The notes beneath the pieces were generated by a model. That model was not told the DNA's origin and did no database searches. It was given only the letters and a program-made list of their open reading frames with translations. From NCBI RefSeq assembly GCF_037042905.1, contig NC_087247.1:64503420-64567419 (forward strand): 64,000 bases of DNA, given 5' to 3'. This stretch comes from Lytechinus pictus (Eukaryota; Echinodermata; Echinoidea; Temnopleuroida; Toxopneustidae). Numbering within the stretch: the stretch's first letter is position 1; each line of letters opens with the position of its first letter. Positions 1 to 12,360 of the stretch are shown one piece after another. Made by a program: the position numbers and the translations under genes.

Positions 1-470
1 CTCGATCCTCTCTGTGTGTCTCCCCCCCCCCTTCTCTCTCTCTCTCTCTCAAAGTACACGTTTACTTCTTGAAACTTTCTTTCACATTAACCATAATTAC
101 ATTATGGTTTTAATATTGATATTCTGTTTATGTATTTATCATCTGTCATGTATCACTGAACACATGTAAAACATCACCCCCGACCCTTCTCTCCCTCGCC
201 CTTCACCCCTCTCTTTCTCTTACTCGATCAGACTTTCTTTCACATTGATCATAAACATTACAGTTAGTATTGCGGTTTATTAAACTGTAACTTTATACTG
301 TATACGCATCCCTTCACACAACTGACAAAATGAAACATAATGATAGAAAGCATTATGTTTACTGGTCGATCATGAAAGCATACGTGTCTTTATTTCGGTT
401 CTCTCTCTATAAAAAAACAAAAACAAATCAGGGATATGTTCAGCAGCTGTTGACATTTTTCCCATCACTG
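1..470. other. Intergenic, low complexity
   Basis: The stretch has C-rich and (CT)n tracts at about 20-50 and 175-235, and two weakly similar T-rich segments. I see no coding potential and no recognisable element. Confidence 0.5.
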
Positions 471-712
471 TTAAAGGGCAAGCCCACCCCAACAAAAAAT
501 GTTATTTGATTAAAAAGAGACAAAACAAAGAAGCATAACACTGTCAATTTTATCAAAATTGGACTTAAATATGAACTTTATGGCATGCTTAAGTTCCGCT
601 TAATTTAAAAAAACAGTTATAAGCACATCCTAGTCGGTATGCAAATAAGAGGACCAATTACATCACCAACTTACTGGGTTTTTTTTTTGCATTTTATTGT
701 ATTTATTTAGCT
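471..712 (+). repeat. Fold-back MITE family A, left-arm fragment
   Basis: It begins TTAA-AGGGCAAGCCCACCCC and follows the left arm of the full copy at 16130-16726, including a segment like CATCAAAATCGGA and GGTATGCAAAT. The right arm is missing, so this is a truncated or decayed copy. Confidence 0.7.
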
Positions 713-1104
713 TTGTGAACACATTGATATTAGGTTATAGGGTTGGTCGAAAACATGATTGTACTGTATTGCTGTGGCTATAAAAAGAAATTGATAAACT
801 TAATATTCTTGCGAAATTGGTCAACATTCTAAACTCCAGTTGAAGCTCTGTTTGAAATTGCACCAATTATACCAAGGCTTAATTGGTATAAAATACAAAT
901 AACGGCATACTAAGTTAAAACAATTTCTTCATCGACCAGATTAATGTGATGCAATTAAATGAAATATACATAATGACATAGACTTTCCCTGTCCCACAAA
1001 GTTGAAATTATAAAAAAGATAGTGCAGTTACAGTGTCAAGCAATATACATGTATAAACAAACATATATATATATCTATATGCTATGAAACGGCGCCAGTG
1101 ACAT

Positions 1105-1510
1105 CAGGGCCCTGTTGTACAAAGAGTTACGATTGATCCGATCAATGGTGCGGTAGTGCCCTTTGGTAAGGCATTAATCCTTGTTACCAGGTCCTCCAGA
1201 GGGAACCTTAAGCCGTCGGTCCTCTGGTTGCTTGCTTAAAGCATTAGTAATCAGGTAAAAAAATCCCCACCAATCAAACTCTATGGAAATCCATTAGTGT
1301 CATAATTTTTTCAACGAAAAATTTGCACAAAGTCCTTTTCGTGCAAAGAGAAGCGCAGTGAATTTTCAAGAAAACAACGAATGCATGAATATACATCACA
1401 GCTAGAAAATATTTTGAACAAAATTGCATAATAGATGTTGACATTGCTGGCCGTCCATAGTTGCATGTGATTGATCGGATCAATCGTAACTCTTTTTACA
1501 ACAGGGCCCA
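1105..1510. mobile_element. MITE with GGGCCCTGTTGTA terminal inverted repeats
   Basis: The left end reads GGGCCCTGTTGTACAAAGAG and the right end is its inverse, sharing about 33 bp (GTAACTC, GATTGATCC). The interior has no credible ORF; the two small reading frames inside are not protein-like. A short internal stretch (about 1160-1255, TCCTCTGGTTGCTTGCT) looks like a separate fossil. I could not define the target duplication, so the superfamily is open. Confidence 0.7.
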
Positions 1511-1864
1511 GAATTACATGTAGGTCCTTAGTATCATTCCAAAATAGCACTGTCAATTAAAACGGCAAACACATACATGTTCTTCTAACAGGATTATCAC
1601 TAGGCATACCGTTACTTTAATTCTAATCTTTGTTAAATGTATTCAATTCTTGTCAAATATGTCTGGTTTTTTTTAGTAGTATCCTATTGAAAGAATCTCT
1701 TTGTCATAAAGACAAACCCAAATAAGTGAGTTACACTGCGGAAATTCAAACAATATAAGAAAGGCATCCGTGTAGTTTAACAATTTGTATATACTTTTTA
1801 AAGGATTATTATTATACCTTTGGAAAAATACCTTTTTAGAGTGTAGTTACTTGTTAAGATTGCT

Positions 1865-2568
1865 TTACTTTACTGAATGTGTGCGACCAATTGTCACATT
1901 GTCAGACACACATTGTGACAATGAATGAGGAGCACGTTTCTGACGTTTTGGCAATTCTCCCCTCTTTAATTCTCTTCGTCTAGACTTTGCATAGCTATGT
2001 TCAGGGATATTCGCCCCTTTCACTGGACGGCCAGTTATCAAAGCTCTCCTTCCTCCAAGCGCTGCCTTTCGCCTTGCCACAGCGGTTGGTTGAACACCTA
2101 TCTTCTTCGAGGTCAGCAGGTACTTGTTGCGTATCCGTTGGGCAGAACATGAAACTGCTCCATTATACTTTCCAAAGGTACAGAGTGATGAAATCAGCGT
2201 ACTGTCTGTTTTCATCTTTTCAAACTGTGAAAGAAACGAATTCAAAGGCCCTGTGAATGTTTCGGGATCTGTCATGACCTTTGTCTGAAGTATCTCACTC
2301 ATGTTCTTGATTCTATTGGCCATCTCTTCGCTTTCCTTCTTCTTGCTAGTTCTAGATCCATTTCGCTCTCTGTCGAATCTGTTTTGTAAATTTCGTTGCA
2401 AGGAAAGGGATTTAACTCTAAGAACTTGAGGATCCTGGACGGCATGCTGGACTGCTGCATCTTGGTCTTCATCAGATAGGTCCACTGGAGCGTTATCGTG
2501 AGCAGGCAGTGACATATCCTCTTCTATATCCAAGCTCCCAAACCATGATTCAGTTACATTTTCTCGTC
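1865..2568 (-). CDS. MULE/SWIM gene exon 7: C-terminal region
   Basis: The acceptor ACATCAG|GACGAG matches the phase of exon 6 and the frame runs 233 codons to the stop at 1865. The region is acidic at first, then strongly basic; KSRRRELKRGELPKRQKR is a plausible nuclear localisation signal. I recognise no catalytic domain. Confidence 0.7.
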
Positions 2569-5500
2569 CTGATGTAATGATTTAAAAACCAAATAAGAGA
2601 AATATCAGAGATTGCAATCACAAATTCGTATCATATAGACCTCAGTTTATATTGTCTATAAAACTGCTACCCTCTCCCTTCTAAATACAGTCAGGACATA
2701 TGAGACTGTCTCCTATGTGCCTCTACTTTTAAAAAGAATAATTTTTAGTTACCCCAGGGAGTGGAGGATGTGCATGCATTATGTGCGAAAATGACTGATT
2801 GAATCCGATTACCATGGTAATAATATATCTGTAAACGCTTTGATGAATTATGTACATTGTATGTCTTAAGCGCATTATAAATAATATTATTATTATCATT
2901 ATTATTATTATTGTTATTTTTTATTATATTCATTACTAGATCGTTGCGACCCTTGACATATCCAAAATGTCATTAAATCATAATATTAGTAAGTGTTAAG
3001 AATAAAACTTTTTGAAATATACCTGTTGCTATGATATAGTAGGTCTTCCTCAGTTGAGGTGAATGCCTTGGTAGGAAGTTGTTACTTTGCAGACGGTAGG
3101 TTGTCATGACTGCCTGTTGGTGTTTGCATGGACCCCCAGTGTTACCCATAGGACATGTACATGTGGAAAGCTCCATATTCACATGGTAGATATTCCCCCC
3201 AGCAGTACTTGGTACTGTGTAGTGTGTTTCATCATCCTGTGATAGAAAAAGTAATTTTGATAAATAAAGAGGTTGATGAGGAAAGTGATGTAGCTTGCTC
3301 ATAGAAATGAATATGCGTCGTGTTATATACCTGTAAACCATTATCCATGTTTAATTCAAAATGATCTTGAAAAATCAACGATAGTAACATATATATATAT
3401 ATATATTATTTTGAAGTTTATTGACCCCTAAATGACCTTTGACATTCGCCTAGTGATCTGAACTTACATTTATATACATGTATTTGCTGATATTTGATAA
3501 CCATTATTAGGCCTATGGTTTAAGAATTTGAAAATAGGGATTAATATTTTCAAAATTGTTTTGAAAATCAAAAATCTTGATTCCTTAGTTAAGTTATTTA
3601 CGTAAAACATGGTCAAAGTTCACTGACTCTATGACCTTTGACCTTGATCATGTGACCTGAAAATCATGGAAGACGATTAGTGATAGATGATTACCCTATC
3701 ATGTCCATGTTTTATGAATTTGGCAATTAGTCCATATTATGATAACACTTCAAAAACTTAACCTTGGTATATAAATTTTAATGTTGACGACGCTGCCGCC
3801 GTCAGAAAAGCGGCGCCTTTAGTCTTGTAGAGCACAATATAAATTATCCACTAGCGACCAACCATACATTATCTGTGCATTGTGTAGAAAATGGTAAATA
3901 GGCCTACTTCAAATTTTGAAAACTATTTTTTTTCCACCTTTTTAATAAAAAGGTTGTAATTGATGGATAAATTGTCAGAAGTGTAGTATACAAACCTTAG
4001 TTATCTGACCACAGTCCACATCACTGCTCTTCAAATTGAACCTTGGGCGAGAGCTTGTCATTCTGTTGTTGGCCACATCTGTCAGGCGCCTGACGTAATA
4101 GTCCTCCATCCTTGTCATGAGAAAATGGAGTAGTTGTGTGACATTGTAGGCTTTTAGCCGTTGGAGCACCTTCTCTTTCACAATCCGCATTGCACTTTCA
4201 ACAAAATTGTTGGTGTGATTTCCTCGTACTGGTAAGTCTTCTCGTAAACAGATCGCCCACACCTGACGTCTCTCGTATATCTTGCAAATGTGATCTATGA
4301 ACTTCGGGTACTGCTGGGCGATGGCATCCTGAGAGAAACCATCGTAACACTCGGTCAGCTGATCAGGTGTGTCTGCATAAACCATCTTCTTGAATGCCTG
4401 AAGAAGGTATGGCCTGTCCTTCTTGGAGATACCGTTGTGGCTATCCCACAACCAACGCCACAACGCCTGTAGCAAGTGGAAGACACAAAGCAATAGCGAT
4501 GCCTCTGGATATACAGAAGACAGTGCCTGTCTCAGAGACAGGCAGTCATCTGTAATGAAGACTCTTGGCCCAAGAGAACATCTCTCAGCAAAACCTTCAT
4601 CAGGCAGAATCGTTTTTAGTAGGTCGAGGCCAGCTACTATAGTACCCTGACTCTCGGATGTCGTCATGATAATTCCTAGAGGTAGTCCGCCAGCAGTAGA
4701 GTGGGTGAGGAGCACAAATATCCTTGTATTATGCCTGTCACAGTTGCCTGAAGAGTCGATGAAGACCATTTCAGCACTATGCTTCACCATCCTATGCACC
4801 CTCTTCATTAAAGGTGTGCATAGAGCGACGATTGTCTGACCGTCTTCAGTCATTTTCATGGTGGCACACATGTCTTGTTGCTCATCATTGTACTGCTCAA
4901 TGACCTTCTCCATATCGATGAGCACCATTTCTCCAGAAGAGGCACCGTATGTCTTCTTGAAGATATCATAATACAGACTGTTAGGATAAGTAGAAATTTA
5001 AACAAAATGCGCCATTTATCACTTCATTCTGTAGTCTTTAATACAATGCATACAAGTCCATGTCAACTGGAGATTATTCTTATTGTAAGAGCATTAACAT
5101 TTGTACATGAAAATACAATTATAAATGTTCTTGGTATCATAATGGCCAAATCCACTAATTAACTTAAATATTCAATAATTACTTCAAAGCCTATGGCTAT
5201 TTATTCTCATCACCTGTTAAAAAGAAAGAAGGAAATTCACAAAGTCAACTGAACCATATGCAGGTTAGAATAATTCAGGATGTATACCCTGAACTATAAA
5301 CTTTCATGGTAGCTACCCTTCCACATGTAATGCTATTCTCACTAGTTGCACATTTTTGTTTAGATAACCACGCTTTCTTGAAATTCATTTTCTTTTATTT
5401 TGCGATTTACAAGAAGAGAATCCAAAAGATACATGTCAGAGAAAGATGACAATGTTCGTGAATGTTTAAAGAAAAATTTATCACTTGAAAATACGATACA

Positions 5501-8500
5501 CTTCCATTGGTTGTCAATTGTAAATCAAAATCACTTTTTTCTTCTTTTTTTTCTGCAGGATTGTGAGAAAAGTGATTTCATGGAAATATGTGTAAAAATA
5601 AGAATATCCTTAATCATTTTTTTTATTTGTCAGAGAACAGCTCAAAGTCTGGAAGTCCTTTGGGTGAAAATCAGACCTGAACGGCTCCCACGCTCGATCT
5701 CGCAAATTGTTGTAGCTGTTGTCTACTATCCACCTAACAGCCCCATTGCTAACACCTTGGTTGATCATCTTCAGGATACCATAGACCAGATCCTCAGCAG
5801 TTATCCTGATGCTGGTGTTGCTGTGATGGGAGACTTTAACCAACTAGACTTGTCCCCACTCCTGCGGGATAGAAGATTCAAGCAGGTGGTGAATAAACCA
5901 ACCAACACCTACCATACCATGTAACCATCATAATAAAGTAGTGAAGAGAGTCACAAGACCATTGCCAGATTCAAGACTTCGAGAATTCGGATCTTTTATC
6001 ACGGGCTGTGATTGGTCTCCGGTCCTCGAGACATCATCTGTCAATGAAAAGACTGACTTGTTCTACAAAATGATGAATGGTATGATTGATCGTTTCTTAC
6101 CGACACGAGTTGTAAAGATGCACAGCTGTGATAAACCCTGGATGACTCCTGCAATTAAAGCACTAATCCAGGATCGTCAGCGAGCTTTCCATAAGAACGA
6201 CATAGCTCTGTCTAAAGCTATTGGGAACCGTGTCAGCAGAGAGATCAAGAAAGCTAAACAGAATCACTATGTTGAGAGAATCAAAATCCACAAGAAGTCA
6301 AACCCTGCAGAATGGTATAAGCAGATTAAAGTTATGACAAATACGGGGTCAAGTAATACTAGCATTCGAGTTCCAGGAGTTGACGACAATAAGCAGATCG
6401 CTGATAAGATCAATGAAATGTTCACTTCAACCGCCAGTGACGTTCCTCCTATGAAAAGGGAAGATCTGCCTGCATACCTACCTTCACCGTCACCCCCTCC
6501 ACGAATCGAACCATGGGAAGTGTTTAGGCAGCTGAAGAAAATAAATGTCAGCAAAGCAGTTGGCCCTGACTCGATGCCTCCTCGTATCATAAAAGAATTC
6601 GCATGTGAAATAAGCGAACCGCTTTCAGATATATATTCCGCATCACTAGCCGAAGGCTGCGTACCAGAAGTGTGGAAAAAGGCAGTGGTAATACCTGTGC
6701 CTAAGAGTACCCCTGCAGTGATTGAGAATTTAAGGCCAATATCCCTGACGGATTCTTTTGTAAAGGTCTTCGAAGGATTTGTTGTCAAATGGATCTTGAA
6801 AACCCTAGCGCCTCATCTCGACAGGAAACAATACGGGAACATGAAAGGGCTTTCAACATGTCATTACCTCGTAGATATGTTGCACATATTGTATCTGCAT
6901 GCAGAGAAAAGTAAATCAGTATCTGACCTTATCCTAACAGACTTCAGTAAGGCATTCGATCGAATTGATCATACCATAGCGTTACAGAAGTTAATAGCCT
7001 ACGGAGTAGCTCCTGATCTTGTGCAATGGGTCATGGATTTTCTAACCAATCGAAAGCAGTGTGTTCGCTACCAGGGCTCTGTCTAAGATTGGACTACACT
7101 ACACGCTGGTGTACCTCAAGGAACATTGTTGGGGCCGATACTGTTCCTTGCTGTCATCAACGATGCTTGTGAAGGTGACCATCTATTACACTGGAAGTAT
7201 GTAGATGATATGAGTATCATTAACACAAGATTTGCATATGAATCCCCGGAGCTCACTGTGAATGCCTTACGGAAGTTACAAGATTGGTCCCATCTTAACG
7301 GAATGACCCTCAACCCAGTCAAATGTGAAGCAATGCAAATATGTTTCATGAAGTCGCCTCCTGACCCCCCAGTGTTCAGAATTAATGGCCAGTCATTGAA
7401 AACTCTGGACACTGTTAAAGTTCTTGGAGTGAGACTTCAAAGTGATCTTAAGTGGCAGTGTCATGTAGACTACATGCTCCAGCGAGCGAATGGGAGAATG
7501 TACATGATCAGGATATTGAGGAGCCACGGTCTTTGTGTGGATGATCTGTGCAAAATCTACGTTGGTTACTTGAGACCCCTCCTGGAATATGCGTGCCCTG
7601 TGTGGAACGGCGGACTCACGAAACAACAGATTGCTTCCCTAGAACGAATTCAGAGGAGAACTGTAAGAATTATTCTAGGTCCCCGCTTCACATCATATGA
7701 CTCTGCACTAGAATCACTTCACTTAAAGTCTCTTGCAGATCGAAGGAAAGATTTATGTCTTTCCTTTGCACAGAAACTGGAAAAGAATGAAAGACTATCA
7801 CACCTGATCCCTAAGCCGAAGGGTGTCGGCAGAACCCTAAGAAATAGTAGGGTCAGGCAACAATTGAGATGTAGGACTCAAAGACTTCGACAAAGTGCCA
7901 TCCCTTACCTTATCGACTTATTGAACTCTATGTAACTGAAAATTCTCATAATTTTTGTTAAGATTTTGATTACTTTGCCTTTAGATAATTACTTTTCCCA
8001 CACTGAACTGAGCTTAGATTTTTTTTTCTCTCTCTGTCGTTTAATTTTTTTATGTTCATAACAACTGCATTAACGCACGTTTGCTAATCGTTCTTTACAT
8101 CAAATAATGTATGTGTTCTCACAAAGTTTTTTTTATTGCCAAGCCTTCCGGAATTTAAATACATTTGTTAGCCTTCCTACACAATTATAGCCTTAATTTT
8201 CCAGTTACTTTGACCTATAACTACTCACATTGTAACAATATGTAAACCAGTGGTAGACTATGAACGAACATCTTTTATTTTTTGATGAGTGTAGTACAAA
8301 GCGTCAATGTTTCTCTATGTGCAATACTTAATTTCTTATGATGATAATGTGAATAATAAAAGGATAGTAATATGATATTAATAGTAATGATGAAAATGTA
8401 ATAATAAAATCTTAGATTAATTATGATAATGAATCAAATAATAAATGGATATAGAATGATTGTATTACAATGATGATTGATTTCGCAATAACGTATGTAT

Positions 8501-11433
8501 GTATTATTTACCTCAGGCATGTGATTATTTTTTTTAACGTAATTGATTGTGTTTCTAATTCCCATTTTTCATTATGTTGTAATTTGTATGTATATTGTGT
8601 ATTTGATTTTATGTCTGAAAATCTGTAATTCGGCCTTCGGGCCGCGAATGATTTTTTTTGTTCAAATAAACCATTTCTATTCTATTCTAAAATCAAACTT
8701 ACAAAAACTTTTGTGGTACTTTATTAAATATTGAGGATTTTTCTTTACATTGAATTGCAGTTTGGAATACAATTTATGTCGAATCTGCAGTGTAAACAGG
8801 ATTTGAAAATCGGATGTGCAGCTAAAAAAGAGAAAAATATGGGGCACATCAGCCCCCCTCAAAAAAAGTCTCATTTTGTCTGGCATAAACAATCAATGAG
8901 CCCCCCTCCCCAATTTCATCTGAGAATAACCTTTCAAACGCAAAATGTATCTAATTAAACTCACTTGAAGCAAAAATGGAGATCAGGGCATATAGCACGA
9001 TCTGCTGCAGCAAATACATAGTTGTCACCTTGTTCTTCTTGGAGATCATATTTGATAGTGTCAAGTGCTGAGGATGGTGAATGTCCACTCTGAAACAGGC
9101 TCTTTAGTTTCTCGACAGTCTGTTTTGAGACATCCCTTTTCCGCATGGCGTCTGCACAGAATATACGATGATTGTGCTCATGTCTGAGAGTCACAGTGAA
9201 GAGAAGACCACCTTTGATATGATCATCCTTTGACCTGCATGAAGAAAAAAGACCAAATATAATTTATTCTTAATATATTCAGGGTACGCCAAATCAAATA
9301 TTGAAAAGGAAAACTTGATGTAATCTATTTAAAAGGGATCTTCTCTCTACTCGGAAGGAGCAAGGGCTACTGATTACTGATTGTATTAATTTTTTGTATA
9401 GTGCATACATACGAAGCTTGACCCCATTAGTATTCTTCAAATATTTTATTGAACATTGTTAATTTCTATTTGTATTTGATAAATTTTAATCAGTTATTTA
9501 TTTCAAGGGACTCACATAAACAAGCGAAGCTTTCCAGTGAGTCCCCTTTTTTCATTTCTGTTATTCACATTCTGTTTTGTTCCTACTTACTGTGTTAAAT
9601 TGTTTGAAATGAAGAAAAAATAAATTCAATCAATCAATCAAACAATTTAATGAAAGGGTCATTGTACCATGAGGGTTATCTGCCAACATTCGTAAGGATA
9701 AACAATTAAGATCATTATAATCATGCAGCTAGGTCATAATTCATAAGGGATGCTACAATATGCCACAAACTGCAGCGACATAATATAAAACTAGATGGCT
9801 TCTTGCCTATTTTATGTGAAATCACTCAAACATATATATTCCCATAGTGATGTAAAATACTCCAAAGGTTCGTAATTCCAAAAGTTCGTTAATCCGAAAA
9901 CGAAACATTTGAAATTATTTGTTTTTGTTTACATGAATTATGTCTACATCTAGTTTTACTATTATACAATTGTCACCTTTGTAATATGATCATTAATTAT
10001 GTAAGTTTTATGTAATATCATTGTTGTGAATTTTATTTTTTATTAATTAATAAATGCAGAAACACCTGCTTAAAAAAGGGTTCATTTCGGAAAGTTCGTT
10101 AATCTGAAAACGAAATAAGCACTCATATATCAAACTTATACGATTTTTTTTGTGAAATTGTAAATATTGAATACACCAAGTACAAGTAAAAAAATAGCAA
10201 AGTTCGCTTGCAAGCCAGCAAAGCTTCTTCCTTGGCTGATTTCGCTCCTCTTCAAGACAAGGTACATAGTTGATGGGCAGCCTGTGTTTTTAGTCGTCTT
10301 CTTTCTCCCACCTTCGCCACTCTTGTGTTCTGGTCTTGTGTTGTGATGACACCTTAGATCCACCTGTATAAAATACACCGCGGGGGAAAAATAGAATTTA
10401 ACTTTCAATTTAAGAGCTAAAAATGACCTGAAGAATATTTAATACCTTTTGAAATAGTAGACCAAAGAGATTGGTAATAACCTATAACTTGAAACATACA
10501 TGTACAACCCAATGGTTTGAATACAAATGTCATTTATATACTCTGTAACACAAAGATTATCATGATTATGATCAATTATAAATCAAAAACTTTTGATTGG
10601 TTCACTGTTATTCTTTTATAATGCAAGAACCAAATGCAACAGGGATACTGATTGGCGACTATTGATTTGCATTTTATTGCAACTGATTCTCTTTGTTGCA
10701 GGGCACTATTTGATGTGTATGTCTAACAATCATCAGATCAACATCCCACAAAACAAATTGATAGGCTATTAACTATAAAAACATTAAATATCTCTTAGTC
10801 TTGCTCTCTGTTGTCTCAAGTTACTAAATATCCATGTTTGCTATTGGGCCAAAATACAAATTGGAGATCAGTAGTCTATTTTATATTTTGAAAACTTTGA
10901 AAAAAAAATCAGACACCACTGCATTAATATTTTCTGTACGTTCTAGTTCCACTTGTCCTGAAGAAAATTGCTGGGTAAATCTTACTCTGTATCTGTTGTA
11001 ACGACCTGAATCTGGATAAGTCTTAGACTTTCGCCATGTCAAATTAGAGGCCTGCTGAAATTCTTCTAACCACTTCCGAACTTCAGTTTCCGTTGTTAGA
11101 GTCATTCTTATGACACTTCTGAAATTGTTGTCATCAGTGGGCTGAATATCACAGAGTTCATGCTGATAGCCTGTTGGAAGCATTGCCTGTAAATGTTACA
11201 AGGATAAAGAAGCAGATTGAGATTTAGAGTTGTACATTTATATTCAGATTTATTTCCAACAGAAATGACATTAATATTGATACAAATCATTATTCATACA
11301 TCATAACAAATATTTACAATACTAGTAGTAGTATATGCACGCTTACCTCAAGATTAGCTTGAGCAACTTCCATTTCTTCTCCTCCAATTCCTTGCTCACC
11401 ACTGCAACAAATCTGACACCTCAACAACGGCAT
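1865..11433 (-). CDS. MULE-derived, SWIM zinc-finger protein (ZSWIM1/3-like), seven exons
   Basis: Spliced gene, about 860 residues. Exons on the minus strand: 11433-11347, 11186-10986, 10363-about 10230, 9234-8965, 4977-3996, 3236-3023, 2568-1865. Every junction except exon 3/4 has GT-AG sites in matching phase. Order of parts: a Cys-rich start (RCQICC); a FAR1/FLYWCH-like DNA-binding region (VRKWLEEFQ, LRCHHNTR, HEHNH); a MULE DDE transposase core; a SWIM finger; a basic C-terminus. Proteins of this build descend from Mutator-like transposases, and vertebrate ZSWIM1/3 are domesticated relatives. The ORF is open over all seven exons despite age. That fits either a host gene or a young multi-exon element; I saw no terminal inverted repeats. 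Oddities: no canonical donor for exon 3, and a 3-kb LINE in intron 4. Confidence 0.8.
2700..2935. repeat. (ATT)n-rich LINE/SINE-type tail in intron 6
   Basis: On the minus strand an (ATT/AAT)n run at about 2880-2930 follows TTAAGCGCATTATAAAT, the usual 3' tail of CR1/L2 elements and of SINEs they mobilise. The body is too decayed to classify. Confidence 0.45.
3023..3236 (-). CDS. MULE/SWIM gene exon 6: SWIM zinc finger
   Basis: The acceptor ATCACAG|GATGAT follows exon 5 in phase 0. CTCPMGNTGGPCKH gives the SWIM pattern C-x-C-x8-C-x-H, expected just after a MULE core. It ends at ACAG|GTATAT in phase 1. Confidence 0.88.
3420..3830 (+). repeat. Diverged copy of the TGACCTTTGACC repeat in intron 5
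   Basis: It carries GACCCCTAAATGACCTTTGAC and later GTCAAAGTTCACTGACTCTA, ATGACCTTTGACCTTGATCA and TGTGACCTGAAA. These are the same modules as the tandem repeat at 63600-64000. It ends near a GC-rich palindromic piece (GCCGCCGTCAGAAAAGCGGC). Confidence 0.6.
3996..4977 (-). CDS. MULE/SWIM gene exon 5: MULE transposase core
   Basis: 982 bp encoding 327 residues between CCTAACAG|T and AAG|GTTTGT. The three acidic positions of a MULE DDE core are visible: FIDSSGN (near 4757), FITDD (near 4553) and the glutamate of NNFVES (near 4187). The family-typical C-x2-H motif CVFHLLQA lies between the second and third. The catalytic-like residues are kept, so activity cannot be excluded from sequence. Confidence 0.88.
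5637..5924 (+). pseudogene. LINE endonuclease (APE-type), C-terminal fragment
   Basis: The peptide contains VAVVYYPPNSP and the APE motif VMGDFNQLD. The N-terminal half and the segment after KPTNTYHTM (normally including an SDH motif) are missing. The frame ends just before the reverse transcriptase ORF, which is in another frame, so an internal deletion lies at about 5920-5940. Confidence 0.75.
5941..7935 (+). pseudogene. LINE reverse transcriptase with one in-frame stop
   Basis: One frame covers 5941-7935, broken only by TAA at 7084-7086 inside the otherwise intact polymerase. Motifs in order: NVSKAVGPDSMP, LRPISLTDSF, LTDFSKAFDRIDH (first catalytic Asp), GVPQGTLLGPILF, KYVDDMSI (the FADD-type box; two catalytic Asp), then the thumb region VLGVRLQSDLKWQCH. 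The C-terminus (YACPVWNGGLT, LERIQRRTVRII) is typical of CR1/Jockey LINEs. Confidence 0.88.
8965..9234 (-). CDS. MULE/SWIM gene exon 4
   Basis: The acceptor CATGCAG|GTCAAAG and donor TTCAA|GTGAGT enclose 270 bp with phases that match exon 5. The peptide holds LRHEHNHRIFCADA and GHSPSSALDTIKYDLQ, the link between the DNA-binding region and the transposase core in this family. Confidence 0.8.
9480..9650 (+). repeat. LINE 3' tail ending in (TCAA)n, intron 3
   Basis: The segment ends AATAAATTCAATCAATCAATC, a polyadenylation-like signal followed by a short tandem tail. This is the form of a non-LTR retrotransposon 3' end. Related sequence may extend left to about 9300. Confidence 0.55.
9879..10115 (+). 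repeat. Direct repeats of a 26-bp motif, intron 3
   Basis: AAAGTTCGTTAATCCGAAAACG at 9879-9904 recurs at 10090-10115 in the same orientation, enclosing about 185 bp of AT-rich DNA. I do not recognise the element. Confidence 0.5.
10230..10363 (-). CDS. MULE/SWIM gene exon 3 (zinc-binding FAR1-like segment), 3' boundary uncertain
   Basis: The acceptor TATACAG|GTG joins in phase 0. The motif LRCHHNTR followed by TGCPSTMYLVLKR is the Cys/His part of the FAR1-like domain. Family proteins continue through a basic serine-rich stretch into the segment encoded by exon 4. Around 10215-10240, where the exon should stop, there is no GT in the needed phase 2. The exon may use a non-canonical donor or be broken. 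Confidence 0.65.
10986..11186 (-). CDS. MULE/SWIM gene exon 2 (FAR1-like N-terminal part)
   Basis: 67 codons in phase 0. The segment TEVRKWLEEFQ...TWRKSKTYP is the conserved opening of the DNA-binding region in ZSWIM1/3-type proteins. It ends at TACAGA|GTAAGA. Confidence 0.75.
11347..11433 (-). CDS. MULE/SWIM gene exon 1
   Basis: The ATG at 11433 opens 29 codons (MPLLRCQICCSG...) and ends at GAG|GTAAGC, a strong donor, in phase 0. The next acceptor (TTTACAG|GCAATG) continues the frame. The clustered cysteines could form part of a small zinc site. A second in-frame ATG at 11373 is an alternative start. Confidence 0.65.
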
Positions 11434-12360
11434 GTTTGACAACGTAACATCAGCATAAATCCAATTCAAATTATTGTTGGTTGACTTAAAATTTAATATA
11501 AATGTTTTGTCTGTAGTCTAACGTTAGAATGTAGTCGAGCGATCTACCGTACACGTGCACCCTGGTATCTAGATTTAACTTTACATACGGCAGCCCTCCC
11601 CAATTTTAGCTTCCAACATTAACACATTGCATGTACCATGTGGGGGTTCGATTTATATTAACCCATCCCCTTTATAAAACGTCATGATATCATATAAGTT
11701 AGTAGTCAAGTGGTTAAACCTTGAACAATAAACACTTCAACGGCATCGAAACTTCCCACAAATCAGGCGCGAGCTCAGCTGTGTAACCTCGATTTATCCA
11801 TATAGTCTTTGCTTTCTAGTCCTTGAAGATATTAATTCATATTTTGTGCGGCGAGATATTTCGTAGTAGATTTTGATTTCATCTTTGATCAATAACTACA
11901 ATATTTTTTATTATCAAGATGAGGAAAGAATATAATTCAAGGCGAAAGAACTGTCATAACATAAGCAGGATTGAAACACTCGAAATAAACACGGCCTCTA
12001 TTACAGACTAGTGTATCGAGCGAGGCGGCTCGCGAAGCGAATCGCTCATGAATAATTCATGATTCTTCAGTGACCATCCTACGGTTTAAAAATTCGCGCG
12101 CCGGCGCGGCCATGCCAGCCATGGAGCTTGTATACTCAAGAGGCGGTGCTGGATTGTATAGGCGCATTATGGTGCAGCGAAATTTAGATGAAGACGTATC
12201 AACCTCACGTATCATACATCATATTGATATGCAAAGTCTGAAAACCGTTGTCACCACCATGTAATATTTTATAAAAAATACAGTAACAAGTATTTCATAT
12301 TTTTAAGCATGATATGTGATGTAAAAACTTTTCAAGCCAAAAAAATGATAAAGAGGAAAT
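11434..12360. other. Upstream region of the MULE/SWIM gene
   Basis: Nothing here reads as coding; the 64-codon plus-strand frame at 12070 has no family resemblance. The GC-rich part at 12010-12120 (GGCTCGCGAAGCGAATC, GCGCGCCGGCGCGGCC) could belong to a promoter, but it lies 600 bp from the first ATG and no core element stands out. Confidence 0.35.

Larger units (their letters stand above)
5637..8690 (+). mobile_element. CR1/Jockey-type non-LTR retrotransposon in intron 4
   Basis: A decayed LINE lies opposite in orientation to its host gene. It keeps the C-terminal half of an APE-type endonuclease, most of a reverse transcriptase, a 700-bp 3' UTR, and a 3' end of GGCCTTCGGGCCGCGAATGA, an A/T stretch and ATTCT repeats. 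The 5' part is missing. Confidence 0.85.
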
